From NCBI GenBank assembly GCA_934402375.1, contig CAKRUB010000010.1, positions 19,297 to 83,296 on the forward strand: a DNA stretch of 64,000 bases, written 5' to 3'. A program made the translations under genes and the position numbers. Position 1 is the stretch's first letter. Each line of letters opens with the position of its first letter. The stretch comes from an uncultured Acetatifactor sp. (GTDB lineage: Bacteria; Bacillota; Clostridia; Lachnospirales; Lachnospiraceae). The notes under the pieces are model-generated. The model saw only the letters and a program-made list of their open reading frames with translations, ran no database searches and was not told the DNA's origin. This document shows positions 9,768-19,721 of this stretch, piece after piece.

Positions 9768-10649
9768 TCAGCCTTCACACTGTCCGCAGTTTCCGTGATG
9801 GGTCTCCCCCTCCTGAAGCCGCAGCATTGCTCTGCCCTCGGCAGTCTTGTAAATCTGCTGACGTCTCATCGCCTCGTCAAAATTCACGGCATGGCCGTCA
9901 AACTCAGGGCCGTCCACACAGGCAAACTTCACCTTTCCGTCAACGGTAACACGGCAGGCGCCGCACATTCCCGTTCCGTCCACCATGATAGGGTTCAGGC
10001 TGACGATCGTCGGGATGCCAAGCTCCTTTGTCAGCAGGCAGACAAATTTCATCATGATCATGGGACCGATTGCAACGCAGACATCGTATTTCTTTCCCTC
10101 TACGACAAGATCCTTGATCGTCTGCGTTACCATTCCGCTTCTGCCGTAGGAGCCGTCATCGGTAGTCACATAGAGATTTCCGGCAACTGCCTCCATCTCC
10201 TTCTCTAAGATCAGCAGATCCTTTGTCTTGCTTCCCACAATGACATCCGCCGCAACACCGTTCTCATGCAGCCACTTTACCTGGGGGTAAACCGGAGCCG
10301 CACCGACACCTCCGGCAACGAAGAGGATCTTCTTATTCTTCAGTTCCTCCGGCGCTTCCTTTACAAACTCAGAGGGACAACCGAGCGGACCGACAAAGTC
10401 ATGGAACGCCTCGCCCTCCTTCAGCTCCGCCATCATCTTTGTGGCAGCGCCAACGCACTGGAACACAATGGTAACAGTTCCCTTCTCTCTGTCGTAGTCA
10501 CAGATCGTCAGGGGAATTCTCTCCCCGTCCTCATCCATTCTGACAATGACAAACTGTCCGGGCAGACACGCCTTTGCAACGCGCTTTGCTTCCACTTCCA
10601 TCAGATAAATGTTCGTGGTCAGCTCTTCTTTTCTTACAATCCTATACAT
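9768..10649 (-). CDS. nfnA: NfnA / ferredoxin-NADP+ reductase-type FAD and 2Fe-2S subunit
   Basis: A 293-residue protein of the dihydroorotate dehydrogenase electron-transfer subunit (PyrK)/SudB/NfnA family. An N-terminal FAD-binding barrel contains LPGQFVIVRMDEDGERIPLTI. The NAD-binding domain has FVAGGVGAAPVYPQVKWL near residue 110 and YDVCVAIGPMIMMKF. Cysteines near the C-terminus (GTGMCGACRVTVDGKVKFACVDGPEFDGH) bind a [2Fe-2S] cluster. Paired with NfnB it would exchange electrons between NADH/ferredoxin and NADPH. It starts 38 bp after the fhs stop, so fhs, nfnA and nfnB probably form one operon, linking NADPH supply to one-carbon reduction. Confidence 0.9.
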   Translation of the reverse strand: MYRIVRKEELTTNIYLMEVEAKRVAKACLPGQFVIVRMDEDGERIPLTICDYDREKGTVTIVFQCVGAATKMMAELKEGEAFHDFVGPLGCPSEFVKEAPEELKNKKILFVAGGVGAAPVYPQVKWLHENGVAADVIVGSKTKDLLILEKEMEAVAGNLYVTTDDGSYGRSGMVTQTIKDLVVEGKKYDVCVAIGPMIMMKFVCLLTKELGIPTIVSLNPIMVDGTGMCGACRVTVDGKVKFACVDGPEFDGHAVNFDEAMRRQQIYKTAEGRAMLRLQEGETHHGNCGQCEG

Positions 10650-10687
10650 AATCCACCTCTCTGTCCCGCCTGGCGGAACCTCCTTTA

Positions 10688-12358
10688 TTAAAACAGTCCG
10701 GTAATCACTCCGGCCTCATTTACATCAATTCCATAAGCTGCCGGCCTCTTCGGCAGTCCGGGCATCGTCATGACATCTCCGGTCAGCACTACGACAAAGC
10801 CCGCCCCGGCAGATACATAGGCTTCTCTGACAGAAAGCTCGAAGCCCTGCGGTCTTCCCAGCAGCTTCGGATCATCCGAAAGCGAATACTGGTTCTTTGC
10901 CATACAGACCGGAAGCTCTCCGAAGCCCATATCGGTTATTGTTTTCAGCTGCTTCTTCGCAGCGGAGGAAAAGCTGACACTGCCAGCACCGTAGATTTCC
11001 GTCGCAACCTTCCTGATCTTGTCCTCCAGCGGAAGCTCGTCCTCATACAGGACACGAAAGTCGCTCTTCTTGGTCTCCAGGGTCTTCAATACCTTTTCCG
11101 CAAGCGCAATACCGCCCTCGCCGCCCTTCGCCCACACCTCGGAAAGTGCGAACTCGCAGCCTCTCTCCTCGCAGAAGGCTCTGACATAATCCGTCTCTGC
11201 AGCGGTGTCCGTGATAAAGGAATTCAGTGTCACGACAACCGGCACGCCGTATTTCTGTAGATTTTCAATATGCTTCTCAAGGTTGACAATCCCCTTTTTC
11301 AGTGCATCCAGATTCTCGGTTCCCAGCTCCTCCTTCGCCACCCCACCGTTATATTTCAGTGCGCGTATCGTCGCAACCAGCACAACTGCATCCGGCTTTA
11401 AGCCCGACATACGGCACTTGATGTCAAAGAACTTTTCGGCTCCCAGATCCGCGCCAAATCCGGCTTCCGTAATACAGAAATCCGCCATCTTGAGCGCAGC
11501 TCTTGTCGCCCTGACGGAGTTGCAGCCATGAGCAATATTTGCAAAGGGACCACCGTGCACCAGCGCTGGCGTATGCTCCAGCGTCTGGATCAGGTTTGGC
11601 TTCAGGGCATCCTTCAGCAGCGCCGCCATCGCTCCTACCGCCTGAAGCTCTCCCGCTGTGACAGGCTCTCCTGCGTAATTATATGCGACAACGATTCTGG
11701 CAAGTCTCTCCTTGAGGTCTTTCATATTTTCCGCCAGACAGAGGATTGCCATGATCTCACTTGCCACGGTGATGACAAAATGATCCTCCCTGACAACGCC
11801 GTCCGTCTTCTTTCCCAGTCCGACCACGACATTTCTCAGCACTCTGTCATTCATATCAAGGCAACGCTTCCAGACGATCTGCCTTGTGTCAATCTGTAAC
11901 GCATTTCCCTGCTGGATGTGGTTGTCCAGCAAAGCCGCAAGAAGGTTGTTTGCAGAAGTAATGGCATGGAAATCTCCCGTAAAATGCAGATTCAGATCCT
12001 CCATGGGAACCACCTGTGCATAGCCGCCGCCTGCCGCTCCTCCCTTGATGCCGAAGCACGGCCCGAGCGAAGGCTCACGAAGCGCAATGATCGCCCTTTT
12101 CCCGAGCTTTCCAAACGCCTGTCCCAGACCGACGCTGGTAGTTGTCTTTCCCTCACCTGCCGGCGTCGGGTTGATTGCCGTGACAAGAATCAGCTTGCCA
12201 TCCGGTCTGTCCTTTAAGCTGTCTATGTACTCATCCGTCAGCTTTGCCTTATACTTTCCGTAAAGCTCTAGATCATCCTCCGTCATTCCCAGTTTCGCCG
12301 CCACCTTGACGATCGGCTCCATTACCGCTTCCTGTGCAATTTCAATGTCTGTTTTCAC
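10688..12358 (-). CDS. fhs: Formate-tetrahydrofolate ligase
   Basis: ATP-dependent synthesis of 10-formyl-THF from formate, for one-carbon metabolism or the methyl branch of the acetyl-CoA pathway. The P-loop [17 protein letters not shown] lies near residue 65, with [22 protein letters not shown] after it. [14 protein letters not shown] and [13 protein letters not shown] are intact, as is the C-terminal [27 protein letters not shown] chose a GTG start at 12358: it gives 556 residues, the family length, and sits 6-7 nt after GAGGAAAA. An in-frame ATG exactly 12 nt upstream (12370) is the alternative. The gene follows ftsK and carries the conserved pseudoknot-like element directly before its ribosome site. 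Confidence 0.95.
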   Translation of the reverse strand: MKTDIEIAQEAVMEPIVKVAAKLGMTEDDLELYGKYKAKLTDEYIDSLKDRPDGKLILVTAINPTPAGEGKTTTSVGLGQAFGKLGKRAIIALREPSLGPCFGIKGGAAGGGYAQVVPMEDLNLHFTGDFHAITSANNLLAALLDNHIQQGNALQIDTRQIVWKRCLDMNDRVLRNVVVGLGKKTDGVVREDHFVITVASEIMAILCLAENMKDLKERLARIVVAYNYAGEPVTAGELQAVGAMAALLKDALKPNLIQTLEHTPALVHGGPFANIAHGCNSVRATRAALKMADFCITEAGFGADLGAEKFFDIKCRMSGLKPDAVVLVATIRALKYNGGVAKEELGTENLDALKKGIVNLEKHIENLQKYGVPVVVTLNSFITDTAAETDYVRAFCEERGCEFALSEVWAKGGEGGIALAEKVLKTLETKKSDFRVLYEDELPLEDKIRKVATEIYGAGSVSFSSAAKKQLKTITDMGFGELPVCMAKNQYSLSDDPKLLGRPQGFELSVREAYVSAGAGFVVVLTGDVMTMPGLPKRPAAYGIDVNEAGVITGLF

Positions 12359-12362
12359 TTTT

Positions 12363-12430
12363 TTCCTCATTTCTGCGCACACTCTTTGCGCATACCGAGT
12401 TTGTGTCAAGTGCGCGCAGACACAAATCTC
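12363..12430 (-). promoter_or_regulatory. Leader element copy 1 (before fhs), possible H-type pseudoknot
   Basis: A 59-nt motif shared with the gntR (27720) and tyrA (46771) leaders. Stem 1 pairs TTTGTGTC with GACACAAA. The stem 1 loop (TCTGCGCGCAC, overlapping stem 1 by two bases) can pair over 11 positions, one of them G-U, with GTGTGCGCAGA just before the ATG/ribosome-site region. Both stems together make an H-type pseudoknot ending at the Shine-Dalgarno. Its 88% identity to the gntR copy, and the absence of homology between the genes, show that it is a separate unit. Confidence 0.7.
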
Positions 12431-12440
12431 GTTTTTCGCT

Positions 12441-15122
12441 TTATACAATTTCTTCAACCAGTTGGTCAAACTGTTCAGGACTCATCAGTATTTTTCTGGG
12501 CTTTGTACCCTCTCCCTTGTCAACAACACCGTATTCGCACAGCTGATCCATAATCCGCGCCGCGCGGTTAAAGCCGATCTTCAAGAGCCTTTGCAGCGCT
12601 CCGATCGATGCCTTGTCCTGTTCAATAATAAAGCGACCTGCCTTCTCGAAAAACTCATCCAGCTCGGAGCCGCCTTCCCCAGAACCGCCGCTACCGCTTC
12701 CGATGTTCATGATCTTTTCTTCAATGTCCTCCGCATAGGTATTGCCGAGCGTCTGATTCTTCAGGAAATCAACGACATCCGAGACCTCCTTGTCGGAGAC
12801 AAATGCTCCCTGTATACGGGCAGGCTTGGAATAGCCTTGCGGGTAAAAAAGCATATCTCCCTTTCCCAGCAGCTTCTCCGCGCCGTTCATATCCAGTATC
12901 GTTCTCGAATCCACACCGCTGGAAACGGAGAACGCGACACGGCTCGGCATGTTCGCCTTGATCAGTCCGGTGATGACATCCACGCTGGGTCTCTGCGTTG
13001 CAATAATCAGATGAATGCCCGCTGCTCTCGCCAGCTGCGCCAGACGACAGATCGATTCCTCAACCTCCCCGGGCGAAACCATCATCAGATCGGCAAGCTC
13101 GTCCACAATAATGACGATCTGCGGCATCTTCTTAGGCGCATCCTCCGCACCGCTCTCCTGCATGGACTCTACCTTCTTGTTATAGCCCTTGATGTCTCTC
13201 ACATTATAGTCCGCAAATTTCCGGTAACGGTCTTCCATCTCCGACACGCCCCAGTGGAGCGCCGCGGACGCCTTCTTAGGGTCTGTGACAACCGGAATCA
13301 GCAGATGGGGAATACCGTTATATACACTCAGCTCGACTACCTTCGGATCGACCATGATCAGCTTCACGTCGTCCGGGTGCGCCTTGTACAGAATACTCAT
13401 AATTAAGGTGTTAATGCAGACGGACTTACCGGAGCCTGTCGCTCCCGCGATCAGCATATGCGGCATCTTCGCAATATCCGCGACAACAACCTTGCCCGCA
13501 ATATCCTTTCCGACCGCAAATGCTATGTTGGAAGGAAATTCCTTAAACTCCTTGCTCTCCAGAAGATCACGGAGCGCTACCGGCATGGTCTCCTTGTTCG
13601 GAACCTCGATACCGATCGCCGCCTTTCCGGGAATCGGCGCCTCGATACGGATGTCCGTCGCTGCAAGATTCAGCTTGATGTCATCCGCCAGCCCGACAAT
13701 CTTTGATACCTTGACACCCTGCTCCGGCTGCAGCTCGTAGCGCGTGACACTGGGACCCTGACTGATGTCCGTAATCGTCACCTTCACACCGAAGGTATTC
13801 AGCGTCTGCTGCAGACGCATCGCCGTCTCCTTCAACTCCTTTGTGGAGTCTCCCGTCGCCGCAATGCCCTTCTGCAGCCTCGACAGCGGCGGAAACATAT
13901 AGGTCTTGGGAACCTTTTTCTCCGCGTGGGCAAGCTCCTTCTGCATCTCTGACATCGGCGCTGCCGCCTGGGGTCTCGCTGCGGGCTTCTGCTCCGCCGG
14001 TTCCTCGATTCCCTCTTTATGTATCCTTATCGTCTGACCGGACAGATCCGGCTCCGGCTTCTGTCTCTCAGCTGTCAGTTTCCGGATCGGTTCCGGCTCC
14101 GGCTGTAACTCCTCCGGTTCCTCCTGTGTCTCCTGCTCTTCCATATCGTCAATCGTCACCTGATGCATACTCCGGATCCGAACCTTATCAAAGTCCAGCA
14201 CGGGCGCCGCCGGAGGTTCCTGCTGCACTTCCTCTGGCATCTGTATATCAGGCTCTTCCTCCGCGTACATAATCTCATGAATGTCGTCCCGGTGCCTGTT
14301 ATGCTCCTCCGGCTTTGCCAGCGTGGTATCCATCATGACGCCGGACACCTTTCTCTCCATCCTGAGAATCTTTTCGTTTTCCTTTTCCTCCGCACGCAGT
14401 CTCCGCTCTTCTTCCCTTCTCGCGCGCTGTTCAAGGCGCTCCTGATTTCTGAGCTCCGCGTTCTCTCTCCGGCGCTGCGCATCCTCCCTTGACAGCTCCC
14501 GCATACGGCTTCCGCCATCCTTCACGCTCTTTAAGATGGATTTCTCCGTCAGCAGAATCAGGCTCACGACCGAGCAGAGAAGCACGACCAGAACTGTTCC
14601 GATCGTCTCCAGATAATGCTGTAAAAGATAGCTTAAGCTCCCGGCAAGGATACCTCCGCCGCTCTTGCCGGTGCTGCATTTGTCATAGATTTCCTTAAAA
14701 TTATATTCCGCCATCAGCAGGGAATTCTTGCTGATCAGGTCACAGACGATTCCGAACATGATAAACAGGGCACAGCCCGCCGCCAGCTTTCTGACCGCCG
14801 TAGGATTCCCCTCGTTGGCAAACCAGAATGCCACGGCAAGGAAAAAGAGGATCGGAACCACATATGCTGAAAATCCGAATACGCCAAAAAGGAAGCCGCT
14901 GATCGCGTCTCCCACCGGCCCTATCAGACCGAAATTACAACAAAACAGAAGAACCATCGCCACAAAGAGCACAATCAGTCCGATCTCGTGAAAGAGAGCG
15001 CTGTCCTGCTCCAGTTGTCTGTTGTCTTTTTTTCGCTGTTGTCTCTGACTTCCTGTCTTAGAATTTGTAGATTTTTTCCTTGTTCCCGAAGATGATGTTC
15101 TTCTGCCGGTAGTGCCTGCCAT
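12441..15122 (-). CDS. ftsK: DNA translocase FtsK/SpoIIIE
   Basis: Membrane-anchored ATP-driven DNA pump for chromosome segregation at division or into the forespore. The 893 residues comprise a basic N-terminus, four membrane segments between about residues 45 and 195, a long charged Glu/Pro-rich linker (about 200-400), and the motor. Walker A is [14 protein letters not shown] near residue 570; Walker B is [13 protein letters not shown] near 680; [20 protein letters not shown] follows. The C-terminal winged-helix gamma domain ([24 protein letters not shown]) that reads KOPS/SRS-like sequences is complete. Whether it serves as FtsK or SpoIIIE cannot be told from the sequence. It is followed by fhs after a short gap filled by the leader element. 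Confidence 0.96.
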   Translation of the reverse strand: MAGTTGRRTSSSGTRKKSTNSKTGSQRQQRKKDNRQLEQDSALFHEIGLIVLFVAMVLLFCCNFGLIGPVGDAISGFLFGVFGFSAYVVPILFFLAVAFWFANEGNPTAVRKLAAGCALFIMFGIVCDLISKNSLLMAEYNFKEIYDKCSTGKSGGGILAGSLSYLLQHYLETIGTVLVVLLCSVVSLILLTEKSILKSVKDGGSRMRELSREDAQRRRENAELRNQERLEQRARREEERRLRAEEKENEKILRMERKVSGVMMDTTLAKPEEHNRHRDDIHEIMYAEEEPDIQMPEEVQQEPPAAPVLDFDKVRIRSMHQVTIDDMEEQETQEEPEELQPEPEPIRKLTAERQKPEPDLSGQTIRIHKEGIEEPAEQKPAARPQAAAPMSEMQKELAHAEKKVPKTYMFPPLSRLQKGIAATGDSTKELKETAMRLQQTLNTFGVKVTITDISQGPSVTRYELQPEQGVKVSKIVGLADDIKLNLAATDIRIEAPIPGKAAIGIEVPNKETMPVALRDLLESKEFKEFPSNIAFAVGKDIAGKVVVADIAKMPHMLIAGATGSGKSVCINTLIMSILYKAHPDDVKLIMVDPKVVELSVYNGIPHLLIPVVTDPKKASAALHWGVSEMEDRYRKFADYNVRDIKGYNKKVESMQESGAEDAPKKMPQIVIIVDELADLMMVSPGEVEESICRLAQLARAAGIHLIIATQRPSVDVITGLIKANMPSRVAFSVSSGVDSRTILDMNGAEKLLGKGDMLFYPQGYSKPARIQGAFVSDKEVSDVVDFLKNQTLGNTYAEDIEEKIMNIGSGSGGSGEGGSELDEFFEKAGRFIIEQDKASIGALQRLLKIGFNRAARIMDQLCEYGVVDKGEGTKPRKILMSPEQFDQLVEEIV

Positions 15123-15192
15123 GTATCATCATTCTCCTTTTATACTTTAGATACGCATATATTTTACCCGCGCTCATTTTGCCACTGCGCCC

Positions 15193-15221
15193 ATTATATC
15201 ATTTTCCGGTCGGCTTGTCAC
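15193..15221 (-). promoter_or_regulatory. ftsK promoter
   Basis: GTGACA (15216-15221) and a perfect TATAAT (15193-15198) on the minus strand, 17 bp apart, about 70 bp before the ftsK start. Confidence 0.75.
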
Positions 15222-15235
15222 CCTTTTATTGCGGG

Positions 15236-15293
15236 GCGCGGGCAGAACCGGCGCTTTGTGTGCAAGCACCCACGCGCCGATCCTGCCGTTCTA
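15236..15293 (-). terminator. Long hairpin between tepA and ftsK
   Basis: Imperfect inverted repeat with arms GGCAG-GATC-GGCGC and GCGCC-GGTT-CTGCC, a short GTG/CAC inner stem, 12 bp after the TepA stop. There is no good T-run, so it is either a weak terminator or a repeat. Confidence 0.5.
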
Positions 15294-15304
15294 TGGCTGA
15301 ACTG

Positions 15305-16033
15305 TTACCCGCGGATTAACTCGTGGAGTTTCCGGACTGCCTTATCGATTCCGCCCACTTCGTTGATGATGCCGCGTTTTACCGCCTCCTCCCCGACAAG
15401 GATGGTTCCCACGTCCTTTGTCAGTATGCCGGTCTCTGTCATCAGCTGCTCAAACGTCTCCCTCTCCACATCACAATGCGCACAGACGAAGCCCGTAATC
15501 CGATCCTGAATCAGCTTGAAATAGTCAAAGGTCTGCGGGACGCCGATCACCATGCCGTTCAACCGCACCGGATGAATCACCATAGTTCCGGTCGGAACAA
15601 TGAACGAATAGTCTGTGCTCACTGCGATCGGCACCCCTATGGAATGACTCCCTCCGAGTACAAGCGAGACCGTCGGTTTACTCAGAGACGCAATCATTTC
15701 CGCGATTGCAAGTCCCGCTTCCACATCGCCTCCCATCGTGTTGATCAGGACAAGCACACCCTGAATCTCACTGCTGTCCTCAATCGCCGCAAGGCTGGGA
15801 AGAATGTGTTCATATTTCGTCGTCTTGGAATTGTTATTGAGGTTTTCATGCCCCTCCACCTCCCCGATAATGGAAATCAGATGAATACTCTCCTGCTTAT
15901 TGCCGTCCAGCGTCACCTGCCCCGTCTTCTCAATCCGCTCGTCCCGATGCTGCTCCTCTTCCCTCTTCTCTTCCTTCTTTCCATCTCTCTGATACTCTGC
16001 CATCTCTATCCCTTTCCCGCCGCTTATATCCAT
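15305..16033 (-). CDS. tepA: ClpP-class protease, TepA/YmfB-like
   Basis: A 242-residue crotonase-fold serine protease of the TepA (translocation-enhancing protein) group, which in Bacillus degrades signal peptides and lies next to ftsK/spoIIIE. The catalytic Ser is in LVLGGSHSIGVPIAVS near residue 130 and the His in MVIHPVRLNG near 155. The GGDVEAGLAIAEMI stretch forms the substrate-binding helix. The charged N-terminus (many K/E/R) is variable. Two starts are possible: 16033 (AGAGG 8 nt before) and 16003 (GGGATAGAG before). The order tepA then ftsK on the same strand matches other Firmicutes. Confidence 0.88.
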   Translation of the reverse strand: MDISGGKGIEMAEYQRDGKKEEKREEEQHRDERIEKTGQVTLDGNKQESIHLISIIGEVEGHENLNNNSKTTKYEHILPSLAAIEDSSEIQGVLVLINTMGGDVEAGLAIAEMIASLSKPTVSLVLGGSHSIGVPIAVSTDYSFIVPTGTMVIHPVRLNGMVIGVPQTFDYFKLIQDRITGFVCAHCDVERETFEQLMTETGILTKDVGTILVGEEAVKRGIINEVGGIDKAVRKLHELIRG

Positions 16034-16070
16034 ACTCTAACCTCTTCCCGTTTTCCCTCTATGGTAAAGA

Positions 16071-16275
16071 ATTGCAAATCCACATCTCTCCAGCCACAGT
16101 TGCACAGATGCACCTGACCACAAGCAGTGCACTCTGGAGCCGCCGGCACTTACATGGCATACTGTGACATGTTATGTGCCGTTGCGAGCGGAAGGTAGCG
16201 AAAGCGTGCCTGCGGTGGTCTGTGCATCCCGTGCAACGTCACTTTGCATCAACTGTCACTTGCTTCAAATGCCAC
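16071..16275 (+). repeat. Structured dispersed element, copy A
   Basis: Element of about 200 bp whose core (16099-16237) recurs at 53750-53889 and 60982-61123. Outer arms GTTGCAC / GTGCAAC and GATGCAC / GTGCATC and GACCAC / GTGGTC pair without mismatch. Inside, GGCAC / GTGCC closes a hairpin with arms ACATG / CATGT (16152-16172), and a stem with a GAAA loop lies at 16200-16203. It fills most of the 335-bp gene-free gap 16034-16368. It holds no open frame of interest. The strand is assigned from the GNRA loop. Confidence 0.8.
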
Positions 16276-16291
16276 CCCGCAATCCCCTCCA

Positions 16292-16331
16292 TAAAACAAC
16301 AAAGGAAGCACCCTGAAAAACGGCTACTTCC
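16292..16331 (-). terminator. Terminator after the 16369-17856 gene
   Basis: On the minus strand a GGAAGTAGCC / GGGTGCTTCC stem with one mismatch and an A/T-rich loop is followed by TTTGTTGTTTT. Confidence 0.75.
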
Positions 16332-16368
16332 TTCCTAGTTATCTCCGGTTCAGACCGGCAATATTCAC

Positions 16369-17856
16369 TTAAAAATCGAAATCGTCATCCTCATCCACGC
16401 TGATGTCGAAATCATCCTTCCCCTCTCCGACCTCAACACGGTAGGAAAGCGTCCGCTTCTGATGCTTCTTCGGCAGCGGCAGCGGATTTTCAATAAATCT
16501 GGGCTTTTCCGTTTCCGCCTTTACCGTTTCCGCCTTCTCCGTTGCCATCTTCTCCTCCGGCGGTAGCTCCGCAGACGGCAGTTCTGCGGACGGCTCATCC
16601 AGATTGATGATTTCCGCAAATTCCCGCTTCACAGGTTCGGGCACTCTGCACGGAACCAGACACTCTTCCACGGCGACACCCGCCAGAACCGTCAAAAGCA
16701 GATAAAGGTATCTGTACACCGGCATCTCGACTGTAAAAACATGAAAACACGCCGCCAACGCCATGAGCGCCGGTATCAAGATCCACGCTTTCAGTGCGTC
16801 CGTTCTCCTGTTGCGCCAGAACGCATAAATTCCAAGACTTAACACACAAAGTAATATCAGATAGCCTGCGACGCCGGAAACCGAAGTCTCCAGTGAAATC
16901 GGTAGTCTGAAGGACAGCGGCTGATACAGCTTCAGCCAAGCCTGCACAACGCCTCCGAGCCGTTTTCCGCTCGCCAGTGCATCTGTAGCCGCGACGGCGA
17001 CAAAACCCACGCCTGTTCCGGCAAGACAGACCAGCATTGCAGACATTCTCCTGCCAATCCTAACCTTCTCATCCTCGCAGGCAAAAATCACCGCTGCCGC
17101 AAAGCCCAAAAGGAACAGACCCGCAGCGTCCAGATAGCCTGCCACGGCAATGACGGCACCGATCGGCGCAAACTCCCACAGCTTCCATTGCCTGTTATTC
17201 TCAAACGAAATCCACAACAGGACTCCCGACCATAGAACCAGATAAAGCATCTCCGGCGACAGATCGACCGCCCCCTTTATCATGTAGGGAGAAAGCATAC
17301 AGAAAGCGAACATGATGACCGCGGCAATATTTCCCGCCAGTCTCCGCACCGCAAAGTACAATAGAAGAACCGCTGCAAACTGCAGCAGAATCTGCGTCCA
17401 TATTGCTACAATAAATTTATTTCCCAGAAAGTAAAATAATCCATGCAGCAGCTGCACATAAAAATATACCGCACCGTGCACAATCTGGGGAATCTCCTGT
17501 CCGGAGGTCACCGATGCAAGTTCATAGTAAGCTGCGCTCTCGGTCGCCGTACTGATTGCCCGTATTCTGAGAACCAGCCCTGCGGCAAGGAGCATGACAG
17601 TCAGCGCCGCCTCCACGACATACACCGTCGTCAGTCTCCACGGCTGCGCCGCGCTTCGCCGGTCAAGGCAGCGGTGGACAAGGAAAACACCAATTCCCGC
17701 AAGGATCATATAGATCACACAGGCGATCGTTCCGAAATAGATCTCCACGCCCCTTGCATCGCAGATCGCGTCGGCAAGGCATACCATTCCGACCTCAACC
17801 GCGACCGCATATATTACCCATGACAGATAACTGAACGCATTCTTCTTCCATCTCAT
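16369..17856 (-). CDS. Polytopic membrane protein, GT-C glycosyltransferase-like
   Basis: A 495-residue protein with about ten to eleven membrane segments across residues 10-400 and a hydrophilic Glu/Lys- and Asp-rich tail that ends DEDDDFDF. The topology, with a loop after the first helices containing short acidic/aromatic motifs (SAAYYELASVTSGQEIPQIVHGAVYFYVQLLHG), resembles lipid-linked-sugar glycosyltransferases of the PMT/ArnT type, but I see no decisive motif. It starts 10 bp after the GT2 gene stop. GT2 proteins of the GtrB type load sugars on a lipid carrier, and such membrane proteins then transfer them, so the pair probably decorates a surface polymer. Confidence 0.6.
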   Translation of the reverse strand: MRWKKNAFSYLSWVIYAVAVEVGMVCLADAICDARGVEIYFGTIACVIYMILAGIGVFLVHRCLDRRSAAQPWRLTTVYVVEAALTVMLLAAGLVLRIRAISTATESAAYYELASVTSGQEIPQIVHGAVYFYVQLLHGLFYFLGNKFIVAIWTQILLQFAAVLLLYFAVRRLAGNIAAVIMFAFCMLSPYMIKGAVDLSPEMLYLVLWSGVLLWISFENNRQWKLWEFAPIGAVIAVAGYLDAAGLFLLGFAAAVIFACEDEKVRIGRRMSAMLVCLAGTGVGFVAVAATDALASGKRLGGVVQAWLKLYQPLSFRLPISLETSVSGVAGYLILLCVLSLGIYAFWRNRRTDALKAWILIPALMALAACFHVFTVEMPVYRYLYLLLTVLAGVAVEECLVPCRVPEPVKREFAEIINLDEPSAELPSAELPPEEKMATEKAETVKAETEKPRFIENPLPLPKKHQKRTLSYRVEVGEGKDDFDISVDEDDDFDF

Positions 17857-17866
17857 AGTGAGCTTC

Positions 17867-18823
17867 CTACTTTTCCTCCGAAGTCAGAACCTTCTCAATG
17901 TTATATCGCGGTCTGTGTTTTACCTCGATATAGATCTTGCCAATATACTGTCCGACCATACCGATCGCAAGCAGCTGAAGCCCGCCGAGAAACCAGATTG
18001 ACAGAATCAGCGAAGTCCAGCCCGGTACAACATGTCCGGTAAAGTAAGAAATCAACGCATAAATCAACGCGAGCACAGATGCAAATACAATGAACAGACC
18101 CAGCCCAAGAATCAGGCTGATGGGTTTCACGCTGAATGAGGAGATACCGTTAAACGCCAGCGCCAGCATCTTCTTTAAGGGATATTTGGATTCCCCTGCC
18201 ACTCTCTCCTTGCGGTCATAGTAAACGCTGTCCGTCTGGTAGCCGATCAGCGGCATCATCCCGCGCAGGAAAAGATTTGTTTCCTTGTATTTGGAAAATT
18301 CTTCCACCGCACGCTTCGACATCAGCCGGAAATCCGCATGATTATATACCGTCTTGACGCCCATCAGGCTCATGAGCTTATAGAATGCCTGTGCCGTCGT
18401 CCGCTTGAAAAAGGTGTCGGTCTTCCGCTCCTTGCGGACACCGTAGACAATATCACAGCCGTTGTGGAACTTATCAATCATCTCCTCGATCACATTGACA
18501 TCATCCTGCAGGTCAGCATCTATAGAGATTGTCACATCACTCATATCCTTCGCCGTGATCAGCCCCGCCGTAAGCGCAAACTGATGTCCGACATTTCCCG
18601 CGAGCTTCACGCCGCAGACCTGTACCGGATGCGCCGCATGCTCTTCCTCGATCAACTCCCACGTTCTGTCCTTACTTCCGTCATTTACAAACAGGATAAA
18701 GCTGTCCTTCGCAATCTTTTCCTTACCGATCAGATCATCCAGCACCCCCCGCAGCGCTTCCGACGCGATTTTCAAAACCTCTTCCTCGTTATAGCAAGGC
18801 ACTACAATCGCCAGCTTGTCCAT
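17867..18823 (-). CDS. GT2 glycosyltransferase, GtrB/dolichol-phosphate mannosyltransferase-like
   Basis: A 318-residue enzyme that would transfer a sugar from a nucleotide donor to undecaprenyl phosphate. The GT-A domain starts AIVVPCYNEEEVL; FVNDGSKDRTW and SIDADLQDD provide the donor- and metal-binding acidic residues; GVRKERKTDTFFKRTTAQAFYKLMSLMG follows. Two C-terminal membrane helices (about residues 230-255 and 265-290) and the tail IGKIYIEVKHRPRYNIE are typical of the group. The start at 18823 has GGAGAGGAAGG before it; the open frame extends further upstream without a ribosome site. Confidence 0.9.
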   Translation of the reverse strand: MDKLAIVVPCYNEEEVLKIASEALRGVLDDLIGKEKIAKDSFILFVNDGSKDRTWELIEEEHAAHPVQVCGVKLAGNVGHQFALTAGLITAKDMSDVTISIDADLQDDVNVIEEMIDKFHNGCDIVYGVRKERKTDTFFKRTTAQAFYKLMSLMGVKTVYNHADFRLMSKRAVEEFSKYKETNLFLRGMMPLIGYQTDSVYYDRKERVAGESKYPLKKMLALAFNGISSFSVKPISLILGLGLFIVFASVLALIYALISYFTGHVVPGWTSLILSIWFLGGLQLLAIGMVGQYIGKIYIEVKHRPRYNIEKVLTSEEK

Positions 18824-18870
18824 ACCCTTCCTCTCCTTCTGCCGTAATATAGCCCGGCTTTCTATGATGC

Positions 18871-18901
18871 GCAAAGCACCACCGGTCGGGGTGGTGCTTT
18901 T
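18871..18901 (-). terminator. Terminator between yebC and the GT2 gene
   Basis: Perfect 9-bp stem AGCACCACC / GGTGGTGCT with a 6-nt loop and T/A runs on both sides, 7 bp after the YebC stop. It could work in both directions. Confidence 0.8.
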
Positions 18902-18907
18902 CACTGC

Positions 18908-19636
18908 TTATTCGTCCCAGTTGTGGTAAACCGCCTGAACATCGTCATCGTCATCCAGCAGATCCAGCGTTCTCTGGAGATTCTTTACCGCCGTCTCATC
19001 CGTGAGGCTGACATAATTCTGCGGAATCATTGTAACCTCCGCACTCAGCATGGGAATTCCCGCCTTTTCCAACGCCTCCCTCACTTCCTCGAAGCTGTCG
19101 GGATCGGTGAGCACTTCAAAGCTGTCCTCCTCCTCGCTGAAATCCTCCGCACCGGCATCCAGTGCTGTCATCATCAGGTCGTCTGCTTCCATGTCGCATT
19201 CTTCCTTGTCGATTATGATCTGTCCCTTCTTGTCAAACATAAAGGACACGCAGCCGGGCGTTCCTACATTTCCCTGTCCCTTTGTAAACGCGCTTCTCAC
19301 GTTTGCCGCCGTGCGGTTCTTATTATCGGTCAGTGCATCAACAATAATTGCGATTCCGTTCGGACCGTAGCCCTCGTAAGTAACGTACTCATAATTTACG
19401 TTTCCGACATCACCTGCTGCCTTCTTGATACCTCTCTCAATCGTATCGTTCGGCATATTGTTTGCCTTCGCCTTGGCGATAACCGTCGCCAGCTTGAAAT
19501 TATTGGCAGGATCAGGACCGCCATCCTTTACTGCAACGGCGATCTCACGTCCGATGATAGTAAAGATCTTACCCTTTGCAGCATCGTTCTTTTCCTTTTT
19601 ATGCTTAATATTAGCAAATTTTGAATGTCCTGACAT
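18908..19636 (-). CDS. yebC: YebC/PmpR-family protein
   Basis: A 242-residue member of the YebC family, known as DNA-binding regulators and, in recent work, as factors that help ribosomes at proline stretches. The N-terminus [32 protein letters not shown], the [16 protein letters not shown] motif and [31 protein letters not shown] are all conserved. The acidic C-terminal domain ([11 protein letters not shown]) is complete. GGAGT precedes the start, and the promoter lies 54 bp upstream. Confidence 0.95.
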   Translation of the reverse strand: MSGHSKFANIKHKKEKNDAAKGKIFTIIGREIAVAVKDGGPDPANNFKLATVIAKAKANNMPNDTIERGIKKAAGDVGNVNYEYVTYEGYGPNGIAIIVDALTDNKNRTAANVRSAFTKGQGNVGTPGCVSFMFDKKGQIIIDKEECDMEADDLMMTALDAGAEDFSEEEDSFEVLTDPDSFEEVREALEKAGIPMLSAEVTMIPQNYVSLTDETAVKNLQRTLDLLDDDDDVQAVYHNWDE

Positions 19637-19689
19637 ACAATTACTCCTTTTTCTCTATCTGTTTATTCGCTTTCAAAAAACACGCGACA

Positions 19690-19718
19690 ATTATACCATT
19701 TTCCCGCGCCCTCTTCAA
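19690..19718 (-). promoter_or_regulatory. yebC promoter
   Basis: TTGAAG (19713-19718), 17 bp, TATAAT (19690-19695) on the minus strand. The -10 box and the 3' end of the upstream CBS gene lie within 30 bp of each other. Confidence 0.75.
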
Positions 19719-19721
19719 GCC

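Noticed and set aside
12363..12430. The leader element as a promoter (it contains TTGACA)
   Set aside because: No TATAAT-like box lies 16-18 bp downstream in any copy, and at tyrA a good promoter lies upstream of the element; the TTGACA is part of stem 1.
12363..12430. The leader element as a conserved N-terminal peptide of the three proteins
   Set aside because: The frame stays open through it in each case, but a one-base deletion in the tyrA copy changes the peptide while the nucleotides and pairings stay conserved; homologues of all three proteins start after it.
16034..16368. Insertion sequence or group II intron at the structured repeats
   Set aside because: The elements are about 200 bp, contain no protein frame, and lack recognisable intron domain V or transposase remains.
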